From Caenorhabditis remanei (Eukaryota; Nematoda; Chromadorea; Rhabditida; Rhabditidae): 64,000 nt of DNA. The notes under the pieces were generated by a model that saw only the letters and a program-made list of their open reading frames with translations, had not been told where the DNA came from and did no database searches. The translations under genes were made by a program, and so were the position numbers. The stretch covers positions 15,109,717 to 15,173,716 of the forward strand of contig NC_071330.1 of assembly GCF_010183535.1 (NCBI RefSeq). Reading direction: 5' to 3'. Below, in pieces: positions 1 through 11,334 of the stretch (its first letter is position 1; each line of letters opens with the position of its first letter).

Positions 1-265
1 ATTTCCATTTCTCCACTTTGAAACGCGTCTCAGGCACCCCAGTCATCTGAAATTCGGAAGTTTTGCCGGAAAACGCGTCAAAAGAACGCCAGACAACGGA
101 GATTTCAAATTTTTGTTCGAAAACGCGTCTCAGGCACCCCAGACTCCGGAAATTTCGAATTTTTGCTGGAAAGCGCGTCAAAAGAACGCCAGACAAAGGA
201 AATGTCGAATTTTTGTTCAAATACGCGGCCAAGGCACCCCAGACTCCGGATTTTGAGTTTAAACT
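1..265. repeat. Degenerate tandem repeat with AAAACGCGTC core
   Basis: Roughly 58-bp units alternate between a form with CGCGTCTCAGGCACCCCAG and one with CGCGTCAAAAGAACGCCAG, giving a ~116-bp higher-order period. The array is cut by the left window edge. The core resembles the repeat at the right edge of the window. Open frames across it are repeat-derived. Confidence 0.75.
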
Positions 266-538
266 AGGAAAATAGAACTTTATCATCAAAAACGGGATTT
301 TTAGTCGAAAAATGTCTAAAAATCCCGTTTTTGAAGGGAAAACTCAAATTTTTTCCAATTCAGACATTTTCAGCCGAAAAAATCATGATTTTCCAGCAAA
401 AACTAGACTTTTCACCTAAAAATGTCCAAATTTCGTTTGAAATTGAGTTTTGCCGATGTTTTCCAACTGAAAATTCAATTTTCAGATCGAAAAATCATTG
501 AAATTCATACAATTTCAGACAAAAATCAATAAAAAAAA
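266..538. other. AT-rich upstream segment
   Basis: Between the repeat and the first candidate ATG there are only short degenerate copies of AAAAATCCCGTTTTT-like sequence and poly-A/T. It would hold the promoter of the small gene starting at 539. I see no convincing TATA box or factor site. Confidence 0.3.
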
Positions 539-1742
539 ATGCAAGTTTTCTTAATTACCCTAATTACAGTAACCCTAATTGGCGGTGTCGTCTTCTTGCT
601 GTTCGCCCTCTCCGCTCTATTCATCAATGATATCGAATCGGCGAATGATTCGTAAGGAAACTACACAAACTACAAACTACAGTAGTCTACAGTAGTCACC
701 ACACGCCTACAGTAACCCAATTCTAATCAATTTTTTCGTTTTTTTTTGAATATTTTTAGAGATGAAGACGGAATGGAAATAAGAAAGTATGAAAATGACG
801 GTAATTAGAGTTAATTAGTTAATTAGTACCCTTCGAGCATAGAAAAAATCGTTTTGTTTGGGTAATTTTCAGTCAAAAATTGTCGTTTATAACGGAAATT
901 CAACAGTTTTCTCATCAGATTCTAGAAAAATCGAGAATTTTGCTGAAAAAACACAACAATCGATCATTTCAGAGTTCTCGATTTTTCTGAAATTTTAGGT
1001 GATTTTCCGTACGAAAACTGCTGAAATTCCATCAAAACAATGAATTGTGACTGAAATAACCCAAAAACCTATGAAAATGCTTCCTATTTTCAGCGAAACC
1101 ATGATTTTTCAGCTTTCCACTGGTATTTAAAAAATTCCAGTCATTTTAAGCGACAAATCAGTCAGAACGGCCAAAAACTGACCAAATTACAGATTTTCGA
1201 AACTTTTCGAAACTCCCAAAATCACGAAATCTACAGTATCCCACTCAGATTCGTGTCGAGACCCATGAAACTTGTATATTCAGAATCAGCGCGTCATGAC
1301 GGTTCAGAAAAGTATAATCATGCCCAGATTTGAAAATTTGAGAAAAATGGATCCCGGGAGGGGTCAAAACTGAAATTTTTAGAATATAGGCATGATTATA
1401 CTTTTCTGGACCGTCATGACGCGCTGATTCTGAATATATAAGTTTCATGAATCTCGACACGAATCTGAGTGGGATACTGTAGATTTAGTGATTTTGGGAG
1501 TTTCGAAAAGTTTCGAAAATCTGTAACTTCTGGAATTTCTAACCGATTTTTTTGGTTTTCAGCTTAAAATGACAGTAATCACCTAAACTGACTTTAAAAG
1601 GGACCTAATTAACAAATTGGTCTAATTACCGTTGATTGAATAATGTCTTAATTGCGTCTTAACTTCCGTTTCAGCTCTAATATTTTCTCGATTCTCATGT
1701 CCGGTCCTTTCATCTTTCTATCCCTTATTTCGCTTTTTATAG
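539..1742 (+). CDS. Candidate small single-pass membrane protein (73 aa, three exons)
   Basis: Exons 539-651, 760-800 and 1675-1742 join in frame across GTAAGG and GTAATT donors and TTTTTAG and TTTCAG acceptors. Residues 1-30 are a strong hydrophobic segment (VTLIGGVVFLLFALSALFI), followed by an acidic stretch (DIESANDSDEDGMEIRKYEND). This could be a signal anchor or a signal peptide. The third exon is weak: it is short and hydrophobic, and an acceptor at 1954 opening a longer hydrophobic frame to 2221 is an alternative. Intron 2 (~870 bp) is filled by palindromic repeats. I recognise no family. The first exon is the most believable part. Confidence 0.35.
835..1600. repeat. Palindromic elements filling an intron
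   Basis: A near-perfect palindrome spans about 1190-1530, with arms meeting near 1355. The arms carry TTTCGAAAAGTTTCGAAAATC at the ends, then a segment reading GACCGTCATGACGCGCTGAT in the right arm, then TATAATCATG / CATGATTATA. A second, weaker inverted pair lies at about 880-1045. This is one member of the palindrome family found across the window. Confidence 0.75.
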
Positions 1743-2290
1743 GTTTTTCTTTAATTTTCAGTCCTAATTAATAGTAAATTACCGTGCGGTAATTCAAAAT
1801 TCAGATTTCCCGCCGGAAATTCGACAGAAATCACGAATTCTACGTCAATTTTCTTCAAAAATTCCACAATTTTTGGCTCTGAAATCGCTCGAAATCAAAG
1901 TCTCATCGAATTGATCCAATTAGAAGCGGCGGAAATTTGAATTTTTAATTTTCAGTGACTTTTTGCATGATTTTCCCCCTTTTTTCCCATTTTCTCCTTG
2001 GTTTGCACGGGTTGCGACCATTTTTTTCAGCAATATTCCTATTTTTATTTGTCTTTTTTCTCCCAAATTCTCTCAAAAATGTGATGTTTTATCGGAAATT
2101 CTACGCATTCTATTCGTTTTATTGTATAAATACTCGTTTTTATACTACATACAGTAACCCATTCAGATTGACTACAAACTACAACAAATTTTGTTTTTGG
2201 GTATCCACCTGGGTACTGTAGCCTTGGCACTTCTGGATCATTCGTTTAAACTAGAAATTTGTGAAAAATACCAAAAATGAAGAAAAAAAG
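1743..2290. other. Intergenic, pyrimidine-rich, no supported gene
   Basis: T-rich DNA with an open hydrophobic frame (1955-2221) that may be an alternative last exon of the gene at 539. Around 2215 there is a TACTGTAGCC(T/A)TGGCACTTC motif shared with the palindromic elements. No independent gene can be supported. Confidence 0.3.
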
Positions 2291-2299
2291 AATTTCGAA

Positions 2300-2900
2300 T
2301 TTTTTCGAAATACACAAAATGTGCTGTAACTCGGTTGAATTTAGTCAGAAACTGAAAATTCTTAAATTTCTGGAATCAGCATGACAATACGCTTCGAATA
2401 AGTATAATCATGACTAGGTTTGGAGAATTTTTGAGGTCTATGCGCCTTTAAACTGGGTTACTGTAGTTTTCGTGCCGAGACCCAACTTGCTCCAAACCTA
2501 GTCATGATTATACTCATTCGAAGCGTATCGGCGAGCTTATTCCGAAAATTCAAGAATTTTCAGTTACTGACCAAAACCGACCGAGTTACAGCACATTTTG
2601 TGAATTTCAGATTTTCGAAAAGTTTCGAAAATCTGTAACTAACTTCGTTTTTACGATTTTCAGGACTTTTTTGCTGGATATGATAGGAAAAGCGTTGAAT
2701 TTGCTTTAAAAATATCATCTGAGATATCAGGCTACAGTAACCCAAGAGTTGTTCGTGCCAAAGCCCCATTTCCATCGGAATTTTGAAAATGCACCAAATC
2801 ATGGCATGATTATACTCATTCGAATCGTCTTGATTTGCTGATTCCAGAAATTAACCAATTTTCAGTTTTTGACCAAATCCAACCGAGTTATAGCATACTG
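2300..2900. repeat. Two adjacent palindromic repeat elements
   Basis: 2300-2640 is a palindrome with TAACTCGGTTG outer arms, CTTCGAATAAGTATAATCAT inner arms and a GGGTTACTGTAG centre. 2640-2900 is a second, partial element sharing the same right arm. Both belong to the family described under 3295-3620. Confidence 0.75.
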
Positions 2901-2924
2901 GGGAAAAAATAGATCCTTACATTT

Positions 2925-3230
2925 CCATATTTCCATATAAACAAAGAGAAGGGGGCTCTGGGAAGGGAGGTGTGACAGGGGCGTGACAGGTAAGCTATGC
3001 GCGCACCGCGACGCAACCGCGTACGCAGCAAAAACAGTCCATCTGTCCTCCGGGAAAAGAGGGGTACTCGAGACTCATTCATTCTTCCGCATTCTTCCTG
3101 TCCTCTCGTTTTCTATTTTTCCCGTTTTACCCCTTCCCCTTCCCCCTCTTCTGCCTGCGGCACAGTCACAGCGGACGCTCCGCCCATTTTTGCAATTTGC
3201 CGCACGCACTTTTTGTAGAAAACATTTTAA
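2925..3230 (+). promoter_or_regulatory. GC-rich upstream block of ONECUT gene 1 (copy A)
   Basis: Unlike the surrounding AT-rich repeats, this ~300-bp block is GC- and pyrimidine-rich. Landmarks in order are GGGGGCTCTGGGAAGG, CGCGACGCAACCGCGTACGC, ACAGTCCATCTGTC, a long CCTTCCCCTTCCCCC tract, CTGCGGCACAGTCACAG, CGGACGCTCCGCCCA and TTTGTAGAAAAC. The same landmarks in the same order recur at 11335-11625, about 460 bp before the start of ONECUT gene 2; here the block ends about 535 bp before its gene. Conservation in both copies next to homologous genes argues for a promoter or first untranslated exon. Frames open across it are low-complexity and unlikely to be coding. Confidence 0.65.
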
Positions 3231-3294
3231 AACGAAATAAGCAAGTTTCCAGCTTTTTTTCGAAAAAAAAACGTTTGTGATGGCTGAATTTTTG

Positions 3295-3620
3295 GATTCT
3301 AAACCGGAAAATGTTCGGTCATAACTCGGTGGGATTTAGTCTGAAACAAAAACTTCATGAATTTTTGAAATCAGCTCGCCAGGACGCTTCGAATGAGTAT
3401 AATCATGACTAGGTTTGGTAAAAGTTGGGTTCCGCCACGAAAACTACAGTAACCCGAAACCCTTTTCGTGGCGGGACCCAACTTGCTCCAAACCTAGTCT
3501 TGATTATACTCATTCGAAGCGTCTTGACGTGCTGATTTCAGAAATTTAAGAATTTTCAATTTCTGACTAAATCCAACCGAGATATAGCACAGTTTGTGAA
3601 TTTCAGACCAGTTTTTCGAA
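3295..3620. repeat. Palindromic element, representative copy
   Basis: Left arm order: TAACTCGGTGGGATTTAGTC, TTTGAAATCAG, CGCTTCGAATGAGTATAATC, CTAGGTTTG, GGGTCCCGCCACG (variants), then the centre CTACAGTAACCC. The right arm repeats these in reverse complement and ends in the region of TTTCGAAAA at ~3613. Arms are ~150 bp with a short centre. No ORF is conserved between copies, so it is a non-autonomous, foldback-type element. Confidence 0.8.
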
Positions 3621-3765
3621 AAAAAAAACTAAAAATTCATTTTTTGGGACGTTTCAAAAGCAAGCCATTTCGAAACTTTTTCTTCAAAAAGTGGGCGGAG
3701 CTTGTTTCCAAGAACACGCCCCTTTTTCTGAAATTTTGTTATTTTATTCCATTTTCAGAGCATAA

Positions 3766-6700
3766 ATGTCCACACATCAATATTTCAACGCAGAGATGCC
3801 AGACAATATTCTGGAACAGGCTCCGCCCACTTCTGAAGCATCGTCCTCTTCTCAGATGGCTTATCACATGTCTCCGCCCACTCACTTGGCTCCGCCCACT
3901 CAGATGGCCACGCCCACTCAGATGGCTCCGCCCACTTCAGATTCCATGTCTTCTGAAGCATCGTCTTCTTATCAGATGACTTATCACATGACTCCGCCCA
4001 CTCAGATGGGCACGCCCACTCAGATGGCTCCGCCCACTTTCTACAGTAACGACCCGAATTATCCGAATATTCCAATAATGCCAATTAGCGATAGTTATGA
4101 TGAGAGAATTGATGAGCCGACGATTTACGTGTACCCGGAAAATGGGGCGGAGCTTCAGGAGGAGCAGAACTACAGTAACCCACCAGAAACATATTATGAT
4201 CTACACACCGCCGGAAATAGTCAAATCTTGCCGGTAGATCATAAAAACTACAGTACTCCTACCGTACTCTCAATGGGCGGTCCGATTAATGGTGGAGGTG
4301 TGTATTGGCGTCAAGCATATGATGATGATGATATTGGAGACATGGGACACGATTTGAATTTTGATGGAGATCAAATTGAGACAGTAGATCACACGCCACG
4401 CCCACTCGAAGCTTCTGAGCCAAGAAATTGGCAGCCAAATTGTGAGTTTTAATTCAGAAACTTTTTTTTTTCCAACTAGAACTCACAAAACCCCAAATTT
4501 TGAGCCTAAAACCGCCTTTCCACGACAAAAACTCACAAAGTTATCGATTTTCGAAATTTTTCGAAAATCTGAAATTCACAATTTATATTGTAATTCAGTC
4601 AGTTTCAGTCTGAAATTAAAAATTCTTAATTTTGTGGAATCAGCGCGTCAAGACGCTTCGAATAAGTATAATCATGACTAGTTTTGGAGCAAGTTGGTCT
4701 CGCAACGAAAATGGGCCAATGGGTTACTGTAGTTTTCGTGGCGGGACCCAACTTTTGCCGAACCTAGTCATGATTATACTCATTCGAAGCGTCTTGACGT
4801 GCTGATTCCGAAAAATTAAGAATTTTCAGTTTTTGACAAAATCCGTCCAAGTTTCAGCACATTTTGTGAATTTCAGATTTTCGAAAAATTTCGAAAATCC
4901 ATAACTTTCATCATTTTTGCTATTTTTTTCTAATTTTTGGATGAATTTGCTATTTTTCAAACTGTTACAAATGTATTTATTATTTTAGCGTCTCAACAAG
5001 CTGAAATGCAAGAAAATGTCTACTATAATCAATATGATGACACAAACTACATGGATCATCAGAATGTGGATTACGATGTTCCAGTTGGAGAAGAGAATAT
5101 CAATCCGGTGGTAGATCACAAGCCTAAGCCACGCCCACAAAAAGTTTTTAAACCAAGAAATCGGAAGCCAAGAAGAAAATCTACAGTACCATCGACTTGT
5201 GAGTTTTTTCCGAAATGTTGAGCCCCGCCTCCAAAACTACAGTACCCCATAAACCCCTGTAAACTAGAACTTATTAAGCCCTACATTTTAAACCAAAAAT
5301 CACGGACTTTTATTGAAAACTCACAAAGTTATCGATTTTCGAAACTTTTCGAAAATCTGAAAGTCACAAAATGTGCTATAACTCGGTGGGATTTTGTCTA
5401 AAACAAAAAATTCTTCAATTTTTGGAATCAGGAAGTCAAGACGCTTTGAATGAGTATAATCATGACTTGATTTGAATAAGGTTGGGTCTCGACGCGAAAA
5501 CTACAGTAACCCAAAACCCTTTTCGTGGCGGGACCCCAAGTGCTTCAAATCAAGACATGATTATATTCATTCGAAGCGTCATGGCAAGCTGATTCCAGAA
5601 ATTTAAGAATTTTCAGTTTCAGACTGAAACCTACCAAGTTATAGCACATTTTGTGACTTTCAGATTTTCGAAAGTTTCGAAATTCCTGAACTTTTTAGAT
5701 ATTTGTTATTTTTCCCTAATTTTTTAATTAAATAACCCGGAATAAGTAGAACTTTAATGAAAAATAGACCTACCCCTGATTCCAATGTACCAAATTACAG
5801 TAATCTACCTAAAATCCCTAAAATCAATAATTATTTCCAGATTACCACCAGGACTCGAATCAGCCAAGTACTTCGGGGACAACCCCTTCATACAGTAATC
5901 CTGTATACAGTAATCCTTCTAAATCCTCCGACTATCTCGATACGAGACGTCTCTGCAGTGAAATTTCGTTCGAATTGAAAATGTGTGGAATTTCTCAGTC
6001 AAAATTCGCTAATCGGGTGTTGAAACGTACTCAGGGAACACTTTCGGACACTTTGAAGAAACCGAAACCATGGGAAGATCTCAAAGAAGTCGGAAAACAG
6101 ATATACATCCAAATGGCAGAGTGGATGAGTCTTCCGTTGGATGAGAAAATGGCCAAGGTGGAAGAAGAAGGGGCGGAGCTTGTCAATGAGAAGACGTAAG
6201 TTGGTTCTCAAATTTATTAGCTAGAACTCATTAAATCCATCATTTTAAGCCAAAAATCACAAAGTTTCATCAAAAACCCACAAAGTTGTGGAATTTCGAA
6301 AATTTTCGAAAATCTGAAAATCACTATATCAGCTATAACTCGGTTGGATTTGGTCTAAAACTGAAAATCTTTGAAGTTCTAAAATTAGGGAGTCAAGACG
6401 CTTCGAATGAGTATAATCATGCCTATTTTCTGAAAATTTTGCAAAATTTTACTAAATTTGGGTCTCACCACGAAATCCAAATCCACCGGGGTACTCTAGG
6501 CTTGGCACTTCGGGATTATCGTAAAAACATTTTTTCTTCGAAAGTTCGGCCTAATTCCGGGTTATTTAGTCAAAAAATTAGAGAAAAATAGCGAAAATGA
6601 AAAAAATTATCGATTTTCGAAACTTTTCGAAAATCTGAAATTCAAAAAATGTGCTATAACTCGCTTGGATTTTGTCTAAAACAAAAAATTCTTTAATTTC

Positions 6701-7708
6701 TGGAATCAGGAAGTCAAGACACTTCGAATGAGTATAATCATGCCTATTTTCTGAAAATTTTGCAAAATTTTACTAAATTTGGGTCTCACCACGAAATCCA
6801 AATCCACCGGGGTACTCTAGGCTTGGCACTTCGGGATTATCGTAAAAACATTTTTTCTTCGAAAGTTCGGCCTAATTCCGGGTTATTTAGTCAAAAAATT
6901 AGAGAAAAATAGCGAAAATGAAAAAAATTATCGATTTTCGAAACTTTTCGAAAATCTGAAATTCAAAAAATGTGCTATAACTCGCTTGGATTTTGTCTAA
7001 AACAAAAAATTCTTTAATTTCTGGAATCAGGAAGTCAAGACACTTCGAATGAGTATAATCATGACATAGTTTGAAAAATTTCGAATTTTGGCCATCGTGA
7101 TACCAAAATTTCAGAAAAATAAAAGTTTGCCAGAATATAGTCATGATTATACTCATTTGAAGCGTCTTGACGAGCTGATTTCAAAAATATAGCTTTCATC
7201 CGATTTGGAGCAAGTCTCCGAGAGTTACAGTAGAAATGGTGGATTCGAGATTTTCGAAAAGTTTCGAAATTCTGTAACTTTTTGAATTTTCAATATTTTT
7301 GAGTGATTTTTGCTGGAAAACAATCAGGTTCATTAGGACTATAAGTAAAATTGGAAAAAATTGATAAAGCATAGCCTAACTTTCTCAAAAAGGCCGCTCC
7401 TCACTACCACCCGATTTTAGCCAATTTCAGCCGATCTGAACCGATTTCAGCCATTTTTTTTCAGCGTTTCCCCCGAAAAGTCATCCGATGTCACCACTAA
7501 ACCGACCAAAAAGAGATTCCAATTCAGTCAACACCAAAAGGAGACATTGGAGGCAATTTTCAAAATTGAAAGACGTCCGGATCAAAGAATTATGGCAGTC
7601 ACTGCAGAGAAGTTGAATCTGGATTTCATTCAAGTTCATACATATTTTATGAATGCAAGAAGACGCAGTCGGTTTGCTGATGACAAGAGAGTCGAGGAGA
7701 TGGAGTAA
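3766..7708 (+). CDS. ONECUT-class homeobox transcription factor 1 (494 aa)
   Basis: Four exons, 3766-4441, 4989-5198, 5841-6195 and 7465-7708, join in phases 1, 1 and 2 and give 494 residues. Residues 1-225 are low complexity, with PPTQM repeats and YSNP motifs. A single CUT domain lies at ~327-405 (LDTRRLCSEISFELK, FANRVLKRTQGTLSDTLKKP, KPWEDLK). A homeodomain at ~428-487 ends in TYFMNARRR. One CUT domain plus a homeodomain with Met at position 50 is the ONECUT signature; position 48 is Tyr here, where most ONECUT proteins have Phe. It should act as a sequence-specific nuclear DNA-binding protein. The ATG lies just after a TTTTCAG at 3757-3763, so an upstream untranslated exon or a trans-splice site is likely. 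All introns carry palindromic repeats. A closely related gene follows 8 kb downstream in the same orientation. Confidence 0.9.
4535..4910. repeat. Palindromic element in ONECUT 1 intron 1
   Basis: A full copy of the family: outer TTTCGAAAATCTGAAATTCAC arms, inner CGCTTCGAATAAGTATAATC arms, and a centre of GTCTCGCAACGAAAA against TTTTCGTGGCGGGACCC. It fills most of the 547-bp intron. Confidence 0.8.
5320..5690. repeat. Palindromic element in ONECUT 1 intron 2
   Basis: Same architecture as the other copies, with centre CTACAGTAACCC at about 5500 and TTTCGAAA ends. It occupies more than half of intron 2. Confidence 0.8.
6280..7290. repeat. Palindromic element with exact 321-bp tandem duplication (ONECUT 1 intron 3)
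   Basis: 6421-6741 and 6742-7062 read as identical 321-bp direct repeats. The duplication lies inside a palindromic element; the right arm (CATGATTATACTCATTTGAA, TTTCGAAAAGTTTCGAAA) follows at 7138-7275. It occupies most of the 1.27-kb intron 3. Confidence 0.9.
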
Positions 7709-8330
7709 AACATCGCAAATTGGAAATCTCGAAACTAAAAGGAAAAAATCTACAAAAAAATTAAAAAATTGAAAAAACGAAAAAAAAAATTGTCTAATTT
7801 CATTCATATTTTAAATTCCCGCCGCCCACAACGTGATTGCTTAGAGCTCTATACGGTAGATCATTCACCTACCCCAGAGTAGTACCGGAATTCTGGAAAT
7901 CCGGTTTTTTTTTCAGAAAAAAAATTTAAAATTTAAGAAAAAAACCATTAAAAATTTTAAATTTTCAAAATTTTTTCTGTATTTTGGGAAACCGGTGGAT
8001 TCCATTGTTCCGGATTCCGAAAAAAAAAATTAAAACCTAAAAAAGTTTTTTATTCCGAATTCCGAATTCCGGAATTCCAAGTTTTAGAAATTTCATTTAG
8101 GATTCCAGAATTGTTGTTTGTTTCTTATACTAAGATCAGTTCATCATTTAAGTATAATGTTAATTACATATCGATTGATTGTTTCTGTTTCTGTCTGTCA
8201 TTTATTTCACCCTTATCTCCCTTAATTATAATGTTAATTACTCACTAATAAATACTGTTCTCAATACATTATTTTCTCCTTAGTAACATTAAGGTAATAT
8301 CTGTCATTTACAAGAAAAATGAACTGAAAA
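7709..8330. other. 3' flank of ONECUT 1
   Basis: Contains the 3' UTR and spacer. A purine-rich stretch and repeated TTCCGGAATTCC-like sequence lie at 7860-8100. An AATAAA at 8248-8253 is a possible polyadenylation signal, though far from the stop codon. TTAATTATAATGTTAATTAC at 8222-8241 recurs downstream of ONECUT 2 (15136-15155). No gene is seen. Confidence 0.55.
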
Positions 8331-8334
8331 TGTC

Positions 8335-9215
8335 GAAAATAAAGAAAGTTACAGACTTTCGAAATTTTTCGAAAATTGAAATTTCTGAAAAGCTACCGTA
8401 ACTTTTTCAGATTTGAACTAAACTTTGAAATATATATATTTTTGAAATCAGCTTGCCATGACGCTTCGAATGAGTATAATCTTGGGCATATTTGGTTCAA
8501 GTTGGGTCCCACCGCGAAAACTACAGTAATCCAGAGTTTAAAGGCGCACAGACCTCAAAATTTTCAAGTTGCGCCAAATCTAGACATGATTATACTCATT
8601 CGAAGCGTCTCGGCGAGCTAAATCTGAAAATATTTAAATTTTCGAGTTTAGTCTAAATATGAAAGAGTTACAGTAGTTTAAGTGAGTCTTCAATTGTTGT
8701 TTTTTGACTGATAACCGGGTTTTGACACGTCTGAATTCAGAAAAATGGTGCGAATCCAGTTTTCATAGCATGTTTATTGCATTCCTATCATTTCCAACAA
8801 AAATCAAAGAAAACGGAGCAAAATAAAGAGAGAGTTACAGATTTTCGAAACATTTCGAAATTTTTGGATTCACTCAATCTACCGTAACCCTATCAGCTTT
8901 AGTCTAAATTAAAAAATTCTTAAATTTTTGGATTCAGCGCGTCAAGACGCTTCGAATGAATATAATCATGACTAGATTTGGAGCACTTTGAAAATTTTGG
9001 AGTCTATGCGCCTTTAAACTCGGGATTACTGTAGTTTTCGCGGTAGGACCCAACTTTAACCGAATGTGCCCAAGATTATAGTCATTCGAAGCGTCATGGC
9101 GTGCTGATTTCAAAAATATATACACTTTAAAGTTAAGTCTAAATCTGAAAGAGTTACAGTAGTTTAAGTGAGTCTTCAATTTTCGAAATGTTTCGAAAAT
9201 CTGTAACTTTCTTCA
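8335..9215. repeat. Pair of palindromic elements in inverted orientation
   Basis: 8335-8705 and 8830-9215 are two copies of one subfamily with TTTGAAATATATATATT and GTAGTTTAAGTGAGTCTTC landmarks and TTTAAAGGCGC centres. The second is inverted relative to the first, so this is an inverted repeat made of inverted repeats. The open frames in it are repeat sequence. Confidence 0.75.
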
Positions 9216-9436
9216 TTTTTGACATTTTCAAATCATTTTTGCTAGAAATAACAGGAAATGCGGTAATCTTACTACGAAAAATAAAAAATACATCTGACGT
9301 GCAAAAACTTTTTTTCCAATTTTCCTCTCGATTTTCAGTTTTTGACCGCAAAAAAACAACAAAACTTTGTTTTTGTTCTTTTTTAAGACTCAGATAGAAA
9401 AAATCCAATTTTCCTGTCAAAAAACATTTAAAAAAC

Positions 9437-9445
9437 TATATATAA
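9437..9445 (+). promoter_or_regulatory. TATA box of the secreted Cys-rich gene
   Basis: TATATATAA about 35 bp before the ATG at 9479, with no other start between. The short spacing implies a very short 5' UTR. Confidence 0.5.
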
Positions 9446-9478
9446 ACACAGCGTCTCCATATCATATCGACCAAAACC

Positions 9479-10400
9479 ATGTCTTTTTCAATCTACGTTT
9501 TCCTCCTGGTTACTGTAGCAGTAGCTACAGTACACCCTCAAATCTTCAATCAGTGTCGAGGTAGGGAACTCGGTTTACGCCCGTAAATCTACACAACTTT
9601 TTGAAATTAAATTTTCAGGTCAAACTCGTGTCACTTGTACCCCCAATGTGGTTTTCCAAAAAGTGATCAATGGTACAGTAACCCTGACCCAATGTACTAA
9701 CCGATTGATACGTGAGGATGAGGCAAAACACTGTTCCGAGTGTTGTCAGGATTTTGGGAAGGAAATGAGAGCAGTGTCGTCGGTGAGTTCTTTTTTTCGC
9801 TAGAAAACCAAATTTTTGGGTTGAAATGAGTTGTACAGTACCGCACAAAAAGGTATCAATTTTGGCTGTTTTTAGTGGAAAATGACCAACTTTGACAGTG
9901 TTTTTCGGTGTCATCTGATTGTCCGATAGACTCAAATTTATATGGGTTGGACAGAGCAAAAATAAAACATCATTTTTGTAGTTGGCAACTTTTTTGTAGG
10001 GACACTACCAAAAAAGTTACAGGTTGTCAAAGTACGGACTAATTTCGTTAGCGAACTTTAGGAGATTTTCACTTTGACAACCTATAAATTTCAAGATAGG
10101 GTTCCTACGAAAAAATGGTCAACTACAAAAATGATCTACTATTTTTGCTCTGTCCAACCCATATAAATTTGAGTTTGTCGGACAATCAGGTGACACCGAA
10201 AAACACTGTCAAAGTTGGTCATTTTCCACTGAAAACAGCCAAAGTTGATACCTTTTTGTCCGGTACTGTATGTAGCATGTTAATCAACTGGCTTAACCGG
10301 TTAAACTTTACTAAAATACGTTTATTTTTTGCAGGATCAGACATCTGGCGCCTTGACACCTGGTGGAATCTGTATTTGCTGTCTTACTGTCTGTGTTTGA
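9479..10400 (+). CDS. Small secreted cysteine-rich protein (103 aa)
   Basis: Exons 9479-9560, 9619-9782 and 10335-10400 join in phases 1 and 0. Residues 1-18 form a signal peptide (MSFSIYVFLLVTVAVATV). The mature part has ten cysteines, including CSECC and a CICCLTVCV tail that ends at the stop. Such small Cys-rich secreted proteins are common in nematodes, but I recognise no named family. A TATA box precedes it and AATAAA (10425-10430) follows the stop by 24 bp, so the model looks complete. It lies between the two ONECUT genes in the same orientation, but its own promoter argues against an operon. Intron 2 holds a ~430-bp palindrome of a second family. Confidence 0.75.
9832..10268. repeat. 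Long palindrome, second family (TACAGTACCG ends)
   Basis: The arms start TACAGTACCGCACAAAAAGG and mirror at CCTTTTTGTCCGGTACTGTA. Inside are CATTTTCCACT(G)AAAAC, GACAATC, TGGGTTGGACAGAGC and a central GGTTGTCAAAGT / CTTTGACAACC. The arms are highly similar over ~170 bp. It occupies most of intron 2 of the secreted-protein gene. Related copies occur at 28160-28605, 28803-29215 and 40000-40160. Confidence 0.8.
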
Positions 10401-10424
10401 TAAGAATTCTATTTTAATTGAATG

Positions 10425-10430
10425 AATAAA
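10425..10430 (+). promoter_or_regulatory. Polyadenylation signal AATAAA
   Basis: AATAAA 24 bp after the stop of the secreted Cys-rich gene, in a clean A/T context. This is the expected spacing for a nematode 3' end. Confidence 0.6.
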
Positions 10431-10439
10431 CAATTTTTT

Positions 10440-11270
10440 TCAAAAAAATACATTTAAACCCTTCAAATTTCTCGAAATGCTCAATCGGAATTGGCACATG
10501 GGAATGTAAACACATTTCCCGTCATTTACAACAAAAATGGCCTGAAAATGTCGAAAATAAAGAAATTTACAGATTTTCGAAAATTTTCGAAAAATCAATA
10601 TTTGCTTTAACTACCGTAACTCTTTCAGATTTCGACCAAATTCTGAAAATTATATGTTTCTGAAATCAGCACGCCGAGACGCTTCGAATGAGTATAATCA
10701 TGAATAGGTTTGGAGAAAGTTGGGTCTCGACACGAAAACTACAGTACCCCATAGTTTAAAGGCGCATATCTCAAATTTTGGGCAAACCTGGGCATGATTA
10801 TACTCATTCAAAGCGTCTTGACACAGTAATTCCAGAAATTTAAAAGTTTTCCGTTTTTGACCAAATCCAACCGAGTTACAGTACATTTTGTGAATTTCAT
10901 ATTTTCGAAAATTTTCGAAATTCCATAACTTTTTTCATTTTCCCTATTTTTCTTTACTTTTTAGATCAAATGAAATCAAGTTGAACTTTTTATAAAAAAC
11001 ATCTGCGTTCCAATCCCAAAATATCATGCCTACAGTACCCCGGTGGATTTCGTGGCGGGACCCAAATTTTGGAAATTTTGCCAAATTTTCAGAATATAGG
11101 CATGATTATACTCATCCAAAGCGTCTTGACACGGTGATTCCGAAAATGCAATAATTTTCCGTTTCTGACCAAATCCAACCGAGTTACAGTACATTTTGTG
11201 AATTTCATATTTTCGAAAAGTTTCGAAAATCCATAACTTTTCTCATTTTTGATGTTTTCCCTTAGTTTTT
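10440..11270. repeat. Two palindromic repeat elements
   Basis: 10545-10930 is a full palindrome with centre CTACAGTACCCC. 10930-11240 is a partial copy sharing its right arm (CCAACCGAGTTACAGTACAT). Together they fill the gap between the secreted gene and the ONECUT 2 upstream block. Confidence 0.7.
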
Positions 11271-11334
11271 GGATTAAATGAGGTGGAATGAGTTGTACTT
11301 GTCGGGAAAATCAAAAAAATATATATTGATTCTC

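Noticed and set aside
2983..3240. Protein-coding frame in the GC-rich upstream block
   Set aside because: The homologous block at 11335-11625 does not conserve the frame, and composition follows the C/T tract.
9615..10417. Minus- and plus-strand frames sharing DNQ(M/V)TPKNTVKVGHFPLK
   Set aside because: Produced by the two arms of the intronic palindrome at 9832-10268.
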